From: Curtobacterium sp. TC1
GTDB taxonomy: Bacteria > Actinomycetota > Actinomycetes > Actinomycetales > Microbacteriaceae
Assembly (NCBI RefSeq): GCF_019844075.1
Contig: NZ_CP081964.1
Span: 3,100,001-3,164,000, forward strand
Length of the DNA: 64,000 nucleotides
Direction of reading: 5' to 3'
The notes beneath the pieces are model-generated. The model had not been told where the DNA came from and made no database searches. It was given only the letters and a program-made list of their open reading frames with translations. The translations under genes and the position numbers were made by a program. Of this stretch, positions 33,823 through 42,835 are shown piece after piece (positions within the stretch are counted from its first letter, which is position 1; every line of letters starts with the position of its first letter).

Positions 33823-34194
33823 TCAGGCGGGGCGACTGAAGAGGTTCACGAGGTTGCCGTCGGGGTCGCGGAACAGCGCCGACCGGTTGCCCCACGACAT
33901 CGTCGTCGGCTGCAGCACGACGTCGTCGAGCTCGGCGCGCAACTCCTCGAACACGGCGTCGACGTCGGCCACCACGAACTCGAGGAACACGCCGCCGTTC
34001 GTGCGGGGCTCCGGCGCAGCCGCTCCGAGCATCGCCACCGTCGCCGGGGTCGCGAGTGCGAGCACGGCGCCTCCGGTCACGATCTCGGCGAAGACCGGGG
34101 CGGGCCGCCGAGCCTCGGTGCCGGTGACGCGTTCGTAGAACCGCACCATCCCGTCGAGGTCGTCGGTGATGATCCGGATGGATGCGAACTGCAT
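33823..34194 (-). CDS. VOC-family (glyoxalase/bleomycin resistance-like) protein
   Basis: 123 residues, two beta-alpha-beta-beta-beta units: MQFASIRIITDDLDGMVRFYERVTG and GGVFLEFVVADVDAVFEELRAE, ending SALFRDPDGNLVNLF (Glu is replaced by Asn at the usual metal-binding end strand). ATG 34194 begins the fold; the frame extends 31 residues further upstream without family likeness. Function may be dioxygenase, lyase or drug binding. Confidence 0.85.
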   Translation of the reverse strand: MQFASIRIITDDLDGMVRFYERVTGTEARRPAPVFAEIVTGGAVLALATPATVAMLGAAAPEPRTNGGVFLEFVVADVDAVFEELRAELDDVVLQPTTMSWGNRSALFRDPDGNLVNLFSRPA

Positions 34195-34301
34195 GGGATG
34201 CCCTCCTGGCCGGCCACCGTGACCGGACTCGTCGAGCATGCGGGGCCCCCGCGACAGCGTCCTGTCGGTGTTTCGGCGGATCAGCACGCGGATCGGGCGG
34301 C

Positions 34302-34997
34302 TCAGTCGCCGAGCACCGGACGCAGCACGCCGTGCGGGATGTCGAGTTCGTCGAGGTGGACCACCCGTGGCGGTGCCGGCTCGTCGGTCTCCGTGACCGC
34401 CAGCACCCGGTCACCGCGGAAGGCCCGGACACCGTCACGCAACCGGCACCACGCGACGAGGTACCAGTCCTCGCCCTTCCCGATGTACCCGAGCGGTTCG
34501 ACGACGCGATCGGTCTCCGCGCCCGCTGCATCGCGGTACCGCATCCGGACGACGCGCCCGCCGGTCAGTGCTCCGGCGAGCGCCGTGGGAGCAGGTGTGC
34601 GCTCCCCCGACTCGAGCAGGTGCACCCGGCTCGCGAGCCGCGCTGCCCGTCGGGCGTCGTCCTCGGCCAGCACCGCGGTGACCTTGCGGGCGGCGCTGCG
34701 AGCCGCGTCACGGAAGGGACTGGAGCCGAGCGTGCCGAGGCCGATCGCCACCGCGAGCGCCTCGTCGACGGTCAGCCCGAGCGGCGGGAGCGTCGCACGG
34801 GCGTCGATCGTGTACCCGCCGGTCCTGCCGGGCTCGGCCCAGATCGGCACGCCGGCCTGCTGGAGGGTCAGCAGGTCCCGCTCCACCGTGCGCACGCTCA
34901 CCCCGAACCGCTCGGCGAGTCGGCGTGCGCTCCGCAGGGCGGGCGCCGCGGCACGGAGCTCCTCGACGAGCGCGTACAGGCGGTCGGTCCGGTTCAC
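34302..34997 (-). CDS. HTH-WYL transcriptional regulator (YafY type)
   Basis: 231 residues: N-terminal helix-turn-helix (ALRSARRLAERFGVSVRTVERDLLTLQQAGVP), then the WYL domain with GYIGKGEDWYLVAWCRLRDGVRAFRGDRV, which binds small ligands or nucleic acids. The kinase-like gene stop overlaps this start region, so both are on one transcript. Target genes unknown; candidates are the VOC gene downstream and the kinase upstream. Confidence 0.9.
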   Translation of the reverse strand: MNRTDRLYALVEELRAAAPALRSARRLAERFGVSVRTVERDLLTLQQAGVPIWAEPGRTGGYTIDARATLPPLGLTVDEALAVAIGLGTLGSSPFRDAARSAARKVTAVLAEDDARRAARLASRVHLLESGERTPAPTALAGALTGGRVVRMRYRDAAGAETDRVVEPLGYIGKGEDWYLVAWCRLRDGVRAFRGDRVLAVTETDEPAPPRVVHLDELDIPHGVLRPVLGD

Positions 34998-35494
34998 GAC
35001 GAACCGCGCAACCAGTCGACGATCTGCGGGAGCAGCGGGTCGTATCCGTCGGTCGTGTCGACCTCCAGCCGCGGGACGCCGAGATCGAGCGGCTCGGCGA
35101 CGACCGGCGCGTTGCGCGCGACCCGGTCGTTCAGCTCCTGTCGGTGACCGCGGGCGACGAACCGGTCGAACGCCAGCGGGGATCGGCAGTGCACGTTCCG
35201 CACGTCCCCGGCCGACACCAGGGCAGAGCGCACGTCAGCCTCGGACTGACCGCAGTACAGCGTCGCGTCGGCGATGACGCTGCACCCGGCTGCCGCGAGG
35301 TGCGCCGTCGCAGTCCAGAACAACCGGACGCCGTGCGGCACGACCTCGTCGCGACCGAGGTCGGCGCCGGCCATCAACCCGGCGTACAGCTGGTCGCGGT
35401 CGACGCGCGGCCAGCCGAGTTCGGCGGCGAGTGCCGAAGCGAGCGTCGTCTTGCCGCTCCCGGGAGCGCCGCTGATGAGCGCGATCGTCGCCAT
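34994..35494 (-). CDS. AAA-type small-molecule kinase/ATPase
   Basis: 166 residues. Walker A is GAPGSGKTTLASALA; CSVIADATLY is the likely Walker B with Asp. The size and layout match zeta-toxin/gluconate-kinase-like P-loop kinases that phosphorylate small molecules or antibiotics. ATG 35494 used; an ATG seven codons upstream is also possible. Its stop overlaps the WYL gene start (four bases). Confidence 0.82.
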   Translation of the reverse strand: MATIALISGAPGSGKTTLASALAAELGWPRVDRDQLYAGLMAGADLGRDEVVPHGVRLFWTATAHLAAAGCSVIADATLYCGQSEADVRSALVSAGDVRNVHCRSPLAFDRFVARGHRQELNDRVARNAPVVAEPLDLGVPRLEVDTTDGYDPLLPQIVDWLRGSS

Positions 35495-35515
35495 GGTCTC
35501 GACGCTACCGGGCAT

Positions 35516-35559
35516 CGGACGGGAGGCGCGGTGCCAGCTGGCACCGGGCCTCCCGTCCG
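35516..35559. terminator. Long hairpin of the GACGGGAGGCC family
   Basis: CGGACGGGAGGC-CGGTGCCA pairs with TGGCACCG-GCCTCCCGTCCG, about 20 base pairs with one mismatch and a 2-base loop. It lies 31 bases past the stop of the mannitol dehydrogenase-family gene (minus strand) and is a likely terminator for it. Confidence 0.75.
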
Positions 35560-35590
35560 CCGTCCGGTCACGCGCAGGGCGCGACCCGCG

Positions 35591-37072
35591 TCAGGAACGC
35601 GACAAGCGTTCGACCGTGGCGTGCGCGCCGTCGGCGATGAGCCCGTCGAGGGCGTCGCGGTACGCCGCGACGAACCGTTCGTCGTCGATCAGGTCGCCGA
35701 AGACCTGGCGGTTCGCGATGAAGGCGAGCCGGTCGTCGCGCTGGGTGAGCGCGATGCGGTGCAGCGATTCGGCCAGCCGGTCGACGATCTCGATCGGCTC
35801 GCCGGACTCGTCCGTGCCCTCGTCGTAGCGCGCCCACGACGCGACGATGCCCGCCGACAACGTGACGGGGCGGTCGGCGGCGAGGTTCTCGTGCACGACG
35901 GGCAGCAGCCACTTCGGGATCCGGTCGCTCGACTCGGCGCAGAGCCGGGCCAGGGTGTCGCGGACCTCGGGGTTCTGGAAGCGCTCGATGAGGGTGGACT
36001 TGTAGTCCTCGAGGTCGATGCCGGGCACGGGGTGCAGGGTCGGCGAGCCCTCTTCGTCCATGTACCGGCGCAGGAAGGTGGCGATCGCCGGGTCCTGCGT
36101 GGCCTCGTGCGCGTACCGGTAGCCGGACAGGTACCCGAAGTAGCACAGGCCCTGGTGCGAGGCGTTGAGCAGCCGGAGCTTCATGAGTTCGTACGGCTCG
36201 ACGTCCTCGACGATCTGCACGTCGGCGTCCTGGTACGGCGGGCGCCCCGCGGGGTGGTCATCCTCGAGCACCCACTGGAAGAAGGGTTCGGCGACGACGG
36301 GCCAGGCGTCCTCGATGCCGAGCTCGTCGCGGACCCAGGCGCGGTCCTCGTCGGCGGTGACCGGCGTGATGCGGTCGACCATCGAGTTCGGGAACGACAC
36401 GTGCTCGTCCATCCAGTCCGCGAACGCCGAGTCCTGCAGGCGGGCGTAGGCGGTGAACACGTCACGGGCGACGTGGCCGTTGCCCTGGATGTTGTCGCAC
36501 GACATCACGGTGAACGGCTGCTCGCCGCGGTCACGCCGCCGACGCAGGGCTTCGACGACGAGGCCGAACACCGTGCGGGGTGGTCCGTCGCCGCGCAGGT
36601 CGGCCGCGACGCCGGGTTCGTCTGCGACGAACTCGCCGGTGACGTGGTCGAAGTTGTAGCCGCCCTCGGTGATGGTCAGGCTGACGATCCTGGTGTCCGG
36701 GTGCGCCATCTTCTCGACCACGGCGTCCGGGTCGTCGACTGCGAGCAGGTAGTCGACGATGCTGCCGACGACGCGGGATTCGCGGGTGCCGTCCGGGTGC
36801 TTGAGGACGAGCGTGTACAGCCCGCCCTGCTCCGCCATCGCGGTGGCCATCCGGCGGTCCTGTTCGAGGACACCGACGCCGCAGATGCCGTACTCACGCG
36901 CTTCGCCCTGCTGGAGCAGTCGGTCGACCACCATCGCCTGGTGCGCGCGGTGGAAGCCGCCGACGCCGAAGTGCACGATGCCGGCGGTGATCCCGCTGCG
37001 GTCGTAGGTCGGGACGGCGACGCCGCTCGCGGCGATCTCGTCGAGGGTCTCCGGGGACAGGCGGACGGGCAT
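35591..37072 (-). CDS. Mannitol dehydrogenase-family NAD-dependent oxidoreductase
   Basis: 493 residues of the long-chain polyol dehydrogenase family (mannitol dehydrogenase, fructuronate and tagaturonate reductases): HFGVGGFHRAHQAMVVDRLL (nucleotide-binding loop), SCDNIQGNG, FPNSMVDRITPVT, and KLRLLNASHQGLCYFGYLSGY, which holds the catalytic Lys/His area. AAGGAG sits before ATG 37072. Converts a sugar alcohol or uronate. No sugar transporter or kinase is next to it, so the exact substrate is open. Confidence 0.92.
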   Translation of the reverse strand: MPVRLSPETLDEIAASGVAVPTYDRSGITAGIVHFGVGGFHRAHQAMVVDRLLQQGEAREYGICGVGVLEQDRRMATAMAEQGGLYTLVLKHPDGTRESRVVGSIVDYLLAVDDPDAVVEKMAHPDTRIVSLTITEGGYNFDHVTGEFVADEPGVAADLRGDGPPRTVFGLVVEALRRRRDRGEQPFTVMSCDNIQGNGHVARDVFTAYARLQDSAFADWMDEHVSFPNSMVDRITPVTADEDRAWVRDELGIEDAWPVVAEPFFQWVLEDDHPAGRPPYQDADVQIVEDVEPYELMKLRLLNASHQGLCYFGYLSGYRYAHEATQDPAIATFLRRYMDEEGSPTLHPVPGIDLEDYKSTLIERFQNPEVRDTLARLCAESSDRIPKWLLPVVHENLAADRPVTLSAGIVASWARYDEGTDESGEPIEIVDRLAESLHRIALTQRDDRLAFIANRQVFGDLIDDERFVAAYRDALDGLIADGAHATVERLSRS

Positions 37073-37227
37073 CGGGTACTCCTTCGTACGGCGGGCGTGC
37101 TGGCGGTCGCGCCACCGGTCGCACCGGCGGTCGTGCTGGGTGCAGTCAATCACGTGCACATCTGTTCAGAACCGTGTTTCCACCGCGGGGTACGAACCTG
37201 AAGATGTCCTCCTGCTCGTTGCACCGA

Positions 37228-37241
37228 GTGCATCGATGCAC
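37228..37241. promoter_or_regulatory. Palindromic operator before TetR gene
   Basis: GTGCATCGATGCAC, a perfect 14-bp palindrome ending 15 bases before the GTG start of the TetR gene, where an autoregulatory operator would be expected. Confidence 0.55.
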
Positions 37242-37256
37242 CTAGTGTTCTCATCT

Positions 37257-37895
37257 GTGACCCTCACGACCGACCGCCGCGCCGCCCTCAAGGCGAAGCA
37301 CCGTGCGGCGATCCTGCAGGCCGCTCGTGACCTGATCGACGAACGCGGCGGCCGTGAGTTCAGCGTCGACGACCTGGCGGCGCGGGCCGACATCGCCCGG
37401 CGCACGGTGTTCAACCACTTCGCCTCGCTGGACGAGGTCCTGCTGGCCGTGTGCGAGCAGGAACTGTCCGTGATCATCGACCGGTTCCTCGCCGACATGG
37501 CGCGCACCCCGATCGGCGACGGCAGCCGGGCCTCGATGTTCGACGAGCTCGAGTCCGCCGCACGCGGTGCCGACCTGGCGGCCGCGATCTCGAGCATGTA
37601 CCGGATCCTCGGCGACCCGGGCAAGGACGACCCGAAGGCCGCGGTCCTCACCCAGACGGCGTTCTCGCGGGTCACCGAACGACTCCGCGACGAGGTCGCA
37701 CGCCGCTACCCGGCGGCCGATCCCCTCGACGCGGCCCTGCTCGTCGAGTCGCTCATGAGCGGCATCGTCGTGATCGCGGAACACTGGCTGGCCACCTCCG
37801 GCCCCGCGGTCGACGAGCAGTCCGTCGCCGACTGGGACGCCCTGCTCGCACGACTCGTGCACAGCGTCCGCAGCGGCTACATGCCCACCGACTGA
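37257..37895 (+). CDS. TetR-family regulator of the MMPL exporter
   Basis: 212 residues. N-terminal helix-turn-helix: RAAILQAARDLIDERGGREFSVDDLAARADIARRTVFNHFASLDEVLLA. C-terminal helices form the ligand/dimer part. GTG 37257 starts the fold; an in-frame ATG at 37236 lies inside the palindrome. No ribosome site is seen, so the mRNA may be leaderless. The MMPL exporter follows 75 bases downstream on the same strand; such pairs are usually repressor and drug or lipid exporter. Confidence 0.9.
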   Translation: MTLTTDRRAALKAKHRAAILQAARDLIDERGGREFSVDDLAARADIARRTVFNHFASLDEVLLAVCEQELSVIIDRFLADMARTPIGDGSRASMFDELESAARGADLAAAISSMYRILGDPGKDDPKAAVLTQTAFSRVTERLRDEVARRYPAADPLDAALLVESLMSGIVVIAEHWLATSGPAVDEQSVADWDALLARLVHSVRSGYMPTD

Positions 37896-37970
37896 CACTT
37901 CCCTCCCCAGGGGTCCACCGGCGCACCCCGCTCCACACAGCACCTGCAACGAAAGGAACGGGGCAACCGC

Positions 37971-40685
37971 ATGGCCGGTCTCCTCTACCGTCTCGGACGG
38001 TTCTCCGCACGACGCCACTGGCTCGTGATCATCACCTGGGTGGTGATCATGGCCGTCGCCGGCGTCACCTACAGCCTGTTCTCGGGCACGATCTCGTCGG
38101 CGATCTCGATCCCCAACACCAAGACCAGTCAGGTGCAGGACGAGCTCGCCGACAAGTTCCCGTCCGCGAACGGCGGCAACGGCACGATCGTCTTCGAGAC
38201 GAAGAACGGCAAGGCGTTCACCGACGCGCAGAAGTCGGAGATCGCGGACTTCCTGACCGAGGTCGAGAAGCTCGACGGCGTCAAGGGTGCGACGAGCGGG
38301 TTCGACACCCAGGACCAGCTCGACGAGCAGCGCCAGAAGATCGTCGACGGCCGCAAGGAGATCACCGACGGCCGCGCGAAGCTCGAGACCGGACAGGACC
38401 AGCTCGACGCCCAGAAGGCGCAGCTGACGTCCGGCAAGCAGCAGATCGCCGATGCGCAGGCGCAGCTGGACGCGCAGAAGGCCCAGGCGCAGGCAGCCGG
38501 CTCCGCAGCGGTCCCGGCAGCGCAGGCGCAGGCCGCGGCGGCGCAGCTCCAGCAGGCGCAGGCCCAGATCGACGCCCAGCAGGCGCAGATCGACGCTGGC
38601 GAGCAGCAGATCGCCGACGCGCAGAAGACGATCGACGCGAACACGAAGAAGCTCGACGACAGCGCCGAGGAGCTGGAGCAGGGCTCGAAGCTCCTCGACC
38701 TGTCGAAGGACGTCCGCTTCGTGTCGTCGAACGGCAGCGCGGTCATCGGCACCGTCCAGTTCACGAAGTCGACCTACGAGGTCCCCGCCGACACGAAGAC
38801 GGCGATCGCGGACGACGCCGACTCGGCCGACATCAGCGGTGTCAACGTGTACGTGTCGAACGACATCGCCCAGGGTGTGCCGTCGATCCTCGGCCCGGGC
38901 GAGATCGTCGGTGTCATCATCGCCGCGCTCGTGCTCTTCCTGATGCTCCGCACGATCATCGGTGCGGCGATCCCGCTCGTCAGCGCCGTGCTCGGTGTCG
39001 GTGTGGCCTCACTCGCCTCGCTGTCGTTCTCCGGCCTGGTCGAGTTCATCTCGGTCACGCCCGTGCTGGGGGTGATGCTGGGCCTGGCGGTCGGCATCGA
39101 CTACTCGCTCTTCATCCTGAACCGACACCGCACCCAGCTGAAGCAGGGCATGCAGGTGCACGAGTCCATCGGCCTCGCGAACGGCACCTCGGGCAACGCC
39201 GTGGTGTTCGCCGGCGCGACCGTCATCGTCGCCCTGCTCGCGCTGAACATCACCGGGATCCCGTTCCTCGGCCTCATGGGCACCGTCGGTGCGGTCGCGG
39301 TGTTCTTCGCGATCCTCATCGCCACGTCCTTCACGCCGGCACTGCTGTCCCTGATCGGGATGCGGATCCTGCGGAAGAAGGAGCGCGCGAAGATCGGCAA
39401 CACCGGCTCGACCCGGGTGCCGAACAAGCCGATGAAGACCTGGCGCGCGATCGTCACGCTCGTCGCCGGCGTTGCCGTGCTCGGCACCATCGCGCTCCCC
39501 GCGACACAGATGCGCCTCGGCCTGCCGACCGGCGCGTCCGAGTCCGTCGACTCGAGCCAGTACAAGGCGTACAAGGCCCTCGACGAGGAGTTCGGCGCCG
39601 GCCAGAACGGCCCGCTGCTCGTCGTCGCGACGCTGCCCGAGTCGATCAGCAAGTCCGACGTCACCGCGACCGAGGTCACCATCGGCGAGGCCCTGGCGGA
39701 GAACGACGACGTCAAGGCCGTCCTGCCGATCGGCACCTCGTCGGACCGCGACATCATCGCGTTCCAGGTGAAGCCCGGCGGCGGTCCCGACAGCATCTCC
39801 ACCGAGAACCTGGTCAAGGACCTGCGCGACCAGACCGTCACGACCGACGACGGCACGGTCACGCTCGGTGTCGCGGGCAACGCGTCCGCCAACATCGACG
39901 TGTCCGAGAAGCTGTCGAACGTCCTGCCGCTCTACCTCGTGGTGGTCGTCGGCCTGTCGCTCATCATCCTGATCATCGTGTTCCGGTCCTTCCTGGTCCC
40001 GATCACGGCGACGGCGGGCTTCATCCTGTCGGTGATGGCGTCCTTCGGTGGCCTGACCGCGATCTACCAGTGGGGCTGGCTCGGCTCCGTGTTCGGCGTG
40101 CACGACCCGGCACCGATCCTGAGCTTCCTGCCCATCATCGAGATCGGCATCCTGTTCGGCCTGGCGATGGACTACCAGCTGTTCCTGGTGTCCGGCATGC
40201 GGGAGGCCTACGCCCACGGCGCCTCGGCGAAGGTCGCGGTCCAGCGCGGGCTGCACGCCGGTCGCGCGGTGGTCACGGCAGCGGCGATCATCATGATCTC
40301 GGTGTTCGCGGGCTTCATCTTCTCGGACTCCTCCACCATCAAGCCGATCGGCTTCGGGCTGGCGTTCGGCGTGCTCATCGACGCGTTCGTCGTCCGCATG
40401 CTGCTCATCCCGGCTGCGATGCACCTGCTCGGCCAGAGCGCGTGGTGGTTCCCGAAGTGGCTCGACCGGATCGTGCCGGACGTCGACGTCGAGGGCGCGA
40501 AGCTCGAGCGGTCGCACCCGGTCGCCGGTCAGCCCGGTCAGCCCGGCCAGCCCGGCCAGCCCGGCCAGCCCGGCCAGCCCGGCCAGCCCGGCCACGAGGA
40601 CACCTACACGGGGTCGCACGCCCTCCCCGTTGCGCCGGACGCCAACGCGCACGACTCGGGGCACCCGCCCGCGCACCGCGCGTAG
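37971..40685 (+). CDS. MMPL-family RND exporter with coiled-coil loop and GQP tail
   Basis: 904 residues. Twelve membrane helices expected; RND/MMPL segments include GVMLGLAVGIDYSLFILNRHR and GILFGLAMDYQLFLVSGMREAY (proton-relay Asp). The first outer loop (about 110-245) is a long Ala/Gln-rich coiled coil (QAQAQAAAAQLQQAQAQIDA and similar heptads), like the YhgE/Pip class. The C-terminus has seven GQP repeats encoded by a 9-bp tandem repeat (40527-40589), then GHEDTYTGS. Exports lipids, siderophores or drugs. Ribosome site AAGGAACGG. Confidence 0.93.
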   Translation: MAGLLYRLGRFSARRHWLVIITWVVIMAVAGVTYSLFSGTISSAISIPNTKTSQVQDELADKFPSANGGNGTIVFETKNGKAFTDAQKSEIADFLTEVEKLDGVKGATSGFDTQDQLDEQRQKIVDGRKEITDGRAKLETGQDQLDAQKAQLTSGKQQIADAQAQLDAQKAQAQAAGSAAVPAAQAQAAAAQLQQAQAQIDAQQAQIDAGEQQIADAQKTIDANTKKLDDSAEELEQGSKLLDLSKDVRFVSSNGSAVIGTVQFTKSTYEVPADTKTAIADDADSADISGVNVYVSNDIAQGVPSILGPGEIVGVIIAALVLFLMLRTIIGAAIPLVSAVLGVGVASLASLSFSGLVEFISVTPVLGVMLGLAVGIDYSLFILNRHRTQLKQGMQVHESIGLANGTSGNAVVFAGATVIVALLALNITGIPFLGLMGTVGAVAVFFAILIATSFTPALLSLIGMRILRKKERAKIGNTGSTRVPNKPMKTWRAIVTLVAGVAVLGTIALPATQMRLGLPTGASESVDSSQYKAYKALDEEFGAGQNGPLLVVATLPESISKSDVTATEVTIGEALAENDDVKAVLPIGTSSDRDIIAFQVKPGGGPDSISTENLVKDLRDQTVTTDDGTVTLGVAGNASANIDVSEKLSNVLPLYLVVVVGLSLIILIIVFRSFLVPITATAGFILSVMASFGGLTAIYQWGWLGSVFGVHDPAPILSFLPIIEIGILFGLAMDYQLFLVSGMREAYAHGASAKVAVQRGLHAGRAVVTAAAIIMISVFAGFIFSDSSTIKPIGFGLAFGVLIDAFVVRMLLIPAAMHLLGQSAWWFPKWLDRIVPDVDVEGAKLERSHPVAGQPGQPGQPGQPGQPGQPGQPGHEDTYTGSHALPVAPDANAHDSGHPPAHRA
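40527..40589 (+). repeat. Seven 9-bp tandem repeats in the MMPL gene
   Basis: Units GGTCAGCCC (two) and GGCCAGCCC (five), each encoding Gly-Gln-Pro. The unit length keeps the frame, so repeat number can vary without killing the gene. Confidence 0.85.
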
Positions 40686-40695
40686 TCGTCGCACC

Positions 40696-40744
40696 CACGG
40701 GAGGCCCGGGGCCGGTCCACGAGACCCGCACCGGGCCTCCCGTG
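40696..40744. terminator. Terminator after MMPL gene, GACGGGAGGCC family
   Basis: Arms CACGGGAGGCCCGG/CCGGGCCTCCCGTG (14 perfect pairs) with a 21-base loop, 11 bases past the stop codon. Confidence 0.8.
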
Positions 40745-40789
40745 CGTGCGCCACCCCGCGCCCCGCGACCGACTGCATGCGTCCGCACC

Positions 40790-40831
40790 TTCCGACGTTC
40801 CACCCGTTGATCGACGCGTGGAACGTCGGAA
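40790..40831. promoter_or_regulatory. 14-bp inverted repeat upstream of OhrR-like gene
   Basis: TTCCGACGTTCCAC and GTGGAACGTCGGAA, 14 bases apart. A second inverted repeat, CGACAGAAC/GTTCTGTCG (40864-40872 and 40891-40899), lies nearer the gene. Either could be an operator. Confidence 0.5.
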
Positions 40832-40969
40832 CGTACACATGCATCTGATGCGTCTGCACCATGCGACAGAACACGCGTCGATCGGCTGATGTTCTGTCGA
40901 TGCCTGTCCCTGCATGAACGCGCCCACCGCGCCCGAGAACACTTCGTGGGCGAACGGTATCGTGGGCGC

Positions 40970-41410
40970 ATGAGCACCGATCCCGACCCGCTCGCGCTCG
41001 ACCGGCAGCTCTGCTTCGCTCTCGCGGCGACGAGCCGGAGCGTCATCGGGCTGTACCGCGACCTGCTCGAACCGATGGGACTGACGCATCCGCAGTACCT
41101 CGTGATGCTCGCGCTCTGGGAACGGGACCCACGGTCGGTGCGCGAGATCGCGGGCGAACTCCGGCTCGACTCGGCGACCCTCAGCCCCTTGCTCAAGCGG
41201 CTCGAGGCATCGGGCTACGTCCGCCGGACCCGCAGCGCAGCGGACGAACGACAGCTCGAGGTCTCGCTCACCACGGCCGGGCGGGCACTGCGCGACCGGG
41301 CCCGGGCGGTCCCGCTGGCCGTCGCCGACCGGCTCGGCTGGCCACTCGAACGCCTCGAGGCACTCAAGGACGACCTGACCGAGCTGCTGGATCGTGTCGA
41401 CCAGGTGTGA
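40970..41410 (+). CDS. OhrR-like MarR-family peroxide-sensing regulator
   Basis: 146 residues. The N-terminal helix has DRQLCFALAATSR with Cys15 in the place of the reactive cysteine of OhrR, then GLTHPQYLVMLALWERDPRSVREIAGELRLDSATLSPLLKRLEASGYVRRTRSAADERQLEVSLT, the winged helix-turn-helix. OhrR proteins repress an organic-hydroperoxide reductase (ohr) until the cysteine is oxidised. No ohr gene is in the window; the old yellow enzyme at 41715 may be a target. Start ATG 40970 gives the family N-terminus. Confidence 0.85.
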   Translation: MSTDPDPLALDRQLCFALAATSRSVIGLYRDLLEPMGLTHPQYLVMLALWERDPRSVREIAGELRLDSATLSPLLKRLEASGYVRRTRSAADERQLEVSLTTAGRALRDRARAVPLAVADRLGWPLERLEALKDDLTELLDRVDQV

Positions 41411-41461
41411 TTCGCGGCCGATGGTGCCATAATGGTTCGTGCACGAACGAAAGGATGCACC

Positions 41462-41674
41462 GTGGGACGCTTCGGCAAGTGGTACGAACGGTGGAACACG
41501 ACGCTCATCAACAAGATGGGTCCGTCACAGATCGGCGCCGGGCACCCCGAGGGCGTCGACGACCGGTCGGTGGACCGCGGCTGCCCCATCTGCGGCAAGC
41601 CCCTCTCGCTGCACCAGGTGATCCGCCCCGAGGGCCAGGTCCGCTCCTCGACCCTGGTGTGCCCGCGCGACTGA
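41462..41674 (+). CDS. Small CxxC protein of unknown function
   Basis: 70 residues from GTG, AAAGGA nine bases before. Begins VGRFGKWYERWNTTLINKMG and contains CPICGKPLSLHQ and VCPRD, a possible zinc knuckle with three cysteines and a His. Similar short proteins occur in other actinobacteria, without known role. Between the OhrR-like regulator and the old yellow enzyme. Confidence 0.7.
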   Translation: MGRFGKWYERWNTTLINKMGPSQIGAGHPEGVDDRSVDRGCPICGKPLSLHQVIRPEGQVRSSTLVCPRD

Positions 41675-41714
41675 CGGCGGGAATTGCACCGAGCAACGCG
41701 ACGTTCCTCCCCTC

Positions 41715-42806
41715 GTGAAGCTCTTCGAACCCACCTCCTTCGGCGCCCTGCGCCTGTCGAACCGCGTCGTCATGGCCCCGCTCACGCGCACCCGCGCCGG
41801 CGAGCACGGGATCCCGAACGACCTGCTCGTCGAGCACTACCGTCAGCGTGCGGGTCTCGGCATGATCATCACCGAGGGCACCTGGCCCGTGCAGGAGGGC
41901 CGCTCCTACCCCGGGCAGCCCGGCATCGAGACCGACGAACAGATCGCCGGCTGGCGTCGCGTCGCCGACGCCGTGCACGCCGAGGGCGGCACCATCGTGA
42001 TGCAGCTCATGCACGGTGGCCGCGTCTCCCACCCGGACATCTCGCAGACGCCGCGCATCGTCGCCCCGAGCGCCATCGCTGCCCCCGGACAGACCCACAC
42101 CGCCACCGGCAAGGCCGACATGCCCGTCCCCCACGAGCTGACCACCGCCGAGGTGCAGGACGCCGTGCAGGGCTTCGCGCAGGCCGCCCGCAACGCGATC
42201 GCCGCCGGACTCGACGGCGTCGAGGTCCACGGCGCCAACGGCTACCTCGTGCACGAGTTCATGTCCCCGGTGTCGAACACCCGCACCGACCAGTACGGCG
42301 GCTCCCCCGAGAACCGCGCCCGCTTCGCGATCGAGGTCACGACCGCCGTCGCCGAAGCCGTCGGCGCGGAGCGCACCGGCATCCGCCTGTCGCCCGAGCA
42401 CGGCATCCAGGGCGTCATCGAGGACGACGCGGCCGACGTCCACGCGACCTACACGGCGATCACCGAGGGCCTCGCCCCGCTCGGACTCGCGTTCATCGAC
42501 GTCCTGCACGCCGAGCCGACCGGCGACCTCGTGCAGCACGTCCGTCGCACCGCGGGCGCACCGTTCATCGTCAACTCGGGCTTCAGCGCGATGACGACAC
42601 GTGAGGAAGCGATCACCGTCGTCCACGACCAGGACATCGCCGACGCGATCGCCGTCGGCCGTCCCGCCATCGCGAACCCGGACCTCGCCCACCGCTGGGA
42701 GCAAGACGCTGAGCTGAACGAGCCCCGCCCCGAGCTCTTCTACGGCGCGGGCGCCGAGGGCTACACCGACTACCCGTCGCTGGCCGAGGTGCGCGCGACC
42801 GTCTGA
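41715..42806 (+). CDS. Old yellow enzyme-family alkene reductase
   Basis: 363 residues, FMN TIM barrel: FEPTSFGALRLSNRVVMAPLTRTRA at the N-terminus, MQLMHGGRVSH, DGVEVHGANGYLVHEFMSPVSNTRTDQYGG (substrate His and Asn, then the barrel loop), and IAVGRPAIANPDL. Like NemA/XenA it should reduce the C=C bond of enones, nitroesters or maleimides using NADPH. Possibly part of an electrophile/peroxide response with the OhrR-like protein. The start ATG is not preceded by a clear ribosome site; TTG or GTG alternatives are absent. Confidence 0.93.
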   Translation: MKLFEPTSFGALRLSNRVVMAPLTRTRAGEHGIPNDLLVEHYRQRAGLGMIITEGTWPVQEGRSYPGQPGIETDEQIAGWRRVADAVHAEGGTIVMQLMHGGRVSHPDISQTPRIVAPSAIAAPGQTHTATGKADMPVPHELTTAEVQDAVQGFAQAARNAIAAGLDGVEVHGANGYLVHEFMSPVSNTRTDQYGGSPENRARFAIEVTTAVAEAVGAERTGIRLSPEHGIQGVIEDDAADVHATYTAITEGLAPLGLAFIDVLHAEPTGDLVQHVRRTAGAPFIVNSGFSAMTTREEAITVVHDQDIADAIAVGRPAIANPDLAHRWEQDAELNEPRPELFYGAGAEGYTDYPSLAEVRATV

Positions 42807-42835
42807 CGCTGCGCGCGGTTCCGCCGGGGTGCCGC

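Noticed and set aside
34925..37201. 758-codon plus-strand frame
   Set aside because: Antisense to the WYL/kinase region and the mannitol dehydrogenase-family gene; composition typical of a shadow frame.
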